The notes under the pieces are model-generated. The model saw only the letters and a program-made list of their open reading frames with translations. It did no database searches and was not told where the DNA came from. The position numbers and the translations under genes are program-made. Below are positions 35,227 through 35,760 of a DNA stretch of 35,760 bases, piece after piece; position 1 is the stretch's first letter, and every line of letters starts with the position of its first letter. Source of the DNA: Methylococcaceae bacterium (GTDB lineage Bacteria > Pseudomonadota > Gammaproteobacteria > Methylococcales > Methylomonadaceae). The stretch is taken from contig JABFRC010000148.1 of the NCBI GenBank assembly GCA_013141375.1, forward strand, positions 1-35,760, in the 5' to 3' direction.

Positions 35227-35760
35227 TTAACTGTCCATGGCTTGGCGCATGGCCGCCAATAATTCAACGATTTGTTGTTGTGCTGTAGCCAGGTCATCTT
35301 GATTAGCTTCGATTTTGCTAATCAATGCACTGCCAATCACTACGCCATCACCTAATGCAGAAATGGTTTTGGCTGTTTCCGCATCTTTTACGCCGAAACC
35401 GATCGCTATTGGCAAATTGGTGCTGGCCCGGATTTGTTTCAGCTTGGTTTCTACGTCAGCGATATTCAAATGGCCGGCCCCGGTAACACCTTTCAACGAT
35501 ACATAATAAAGATAACCGCTGCCGGCTTTGTCCATCATTTTGATGCGGTCATCAATGCTGTTTGGTGCTAATAAAAAAATTGGATCTATGCCGCGCGCTT
35601 TTAATAAAGCGACACATTCTTCGGCTTCATCAGGTGGAAGATCGACGGTTAATACCCCATCAACATCAGCTTCTTGAGCCGCATTGGCAAAATTTTCGTA
35701 GCCGAATGCTTCAATCGGGTTGACATAGCCCATCAATACGACCGGTGTTGCTTGATTTGT
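35227..35760 (-). CDS. trpA: Tryptophan synthase alpha subunit (partial, 5' end cut by the window)
   Basis: TrpA cleaves indole-3-glycerol phosphate to indole and glyceraldehyde 3-phosphate. Only the C-terminal about 177 residues are in the window; the reading frame is open to base 35760 (TPVVLMGYVNP), so the true start lies outside. GVLTVDLPPDE, KGVTG and PIAIGFGVKD (the phosphate-binding region) are typical. The catalytic Glu and Asp near the N-terminus are not visible. The order trpA-accD-folC is common in gammaproteobacteria. Confidence 0.95.
   Translation of the reverse strand, partial: TNQATPVVLMGYVNPIEAFGYENFANAAQEADVDGVLTVDLPPDEAEECVALLKARGIDPIFLLAPNSIDDRIKMMDKAGSGYLYYVSLKGVTGAGHLNIADVETKLKQIRASTNLPIAIGFGVKDAETAKTISALGDGVVIGSALISKIEANQDDLATAQQQIVELLAAMRQAMDS

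Overview
The window looks like an ordinary stretch of chromosome from a gammaproteobacterium. Gene order supports this: trpA-accD-folC-SPOR protein-cvpA-purF-metZ, nrdR-ribD-ribE-ribBA-ribH-nusB-thiL-pgpA, and dapA-bamC are all conserved gammaproteobacterial neighbourhoods. The modest GC content and the overall gene set would fit a type I methanotroph or relative (Methylococcales), but no gene here proves methanotrophy, so the genus is an inference. No rRNA, tRNA, CRISPR array, transposase, integrase or prophage gene was found.

Layout. (1) 1-1370: a fusion of an acyltransferase-like domain and a cyclic-nucleotide-binding domain, closed by a strong bidirectional terminator. (2) 1372-4055, minus strand: a secreted TPR protein and an N-carbamoylputrescine amidase-like hydrolase. 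(3) 4237-10276, plus strand: dapA, a short bamC, purL and a small membrane protein, ending at a strong terminator. (4) 10364-11136, minus strand: two tandem secreted His-rich glycine-zipper paralogues. (5) 11424-15115, plus strand: rapA, then a CvfB-like S1 RNA-binding protein with no real gap. (6) 15144-18980: a divergent cluster of a RimK-like ATP-grasp ligase, a DUF2817 zinc-peptidase-like protein and a GNAT-C39 peptidase fusion. This is the best candidate for a poorly described system, probably peptide synthesis or peptide tagging and its reversal. (7) 19185-22505: a DedA membrane protein, a ferritin-like diiron candidate, a small secreted lipocalin-like protein and a PLP enzyme of the ACC deaminase/D-cysteine desulfhydrase family. 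(8) 22495-28314, minus strand: pgpA, thiL, nusB, ribH, ribBA, ribE, ribD, nrdR. (9) 28503-35760: grxC on plus, then metZ, purF, cvpA, a SPOR protein, folC, accD and a partial trpA on minus.

How the genes work together. Most supply core metabolism: lysine and peptidoglycan precursor (dapA), outer-membrane assembly (bamC), purines (purL, purF), riboflavin (ribD, ribE, ribBA, ribH), thiamine diphosphate (thiL), phospholipid (pgpA), fatty acid (accD), folate (folC), methionine (metZ) and tryptophan (trpA). The riboflavin operon carries a RibBA whose cyclohydrolase II half has lost all three zinc cysteines, so a separate ribA is expected elsewhere in the genome. The accessory interest lies in regions 1, 4, 6 and 7.
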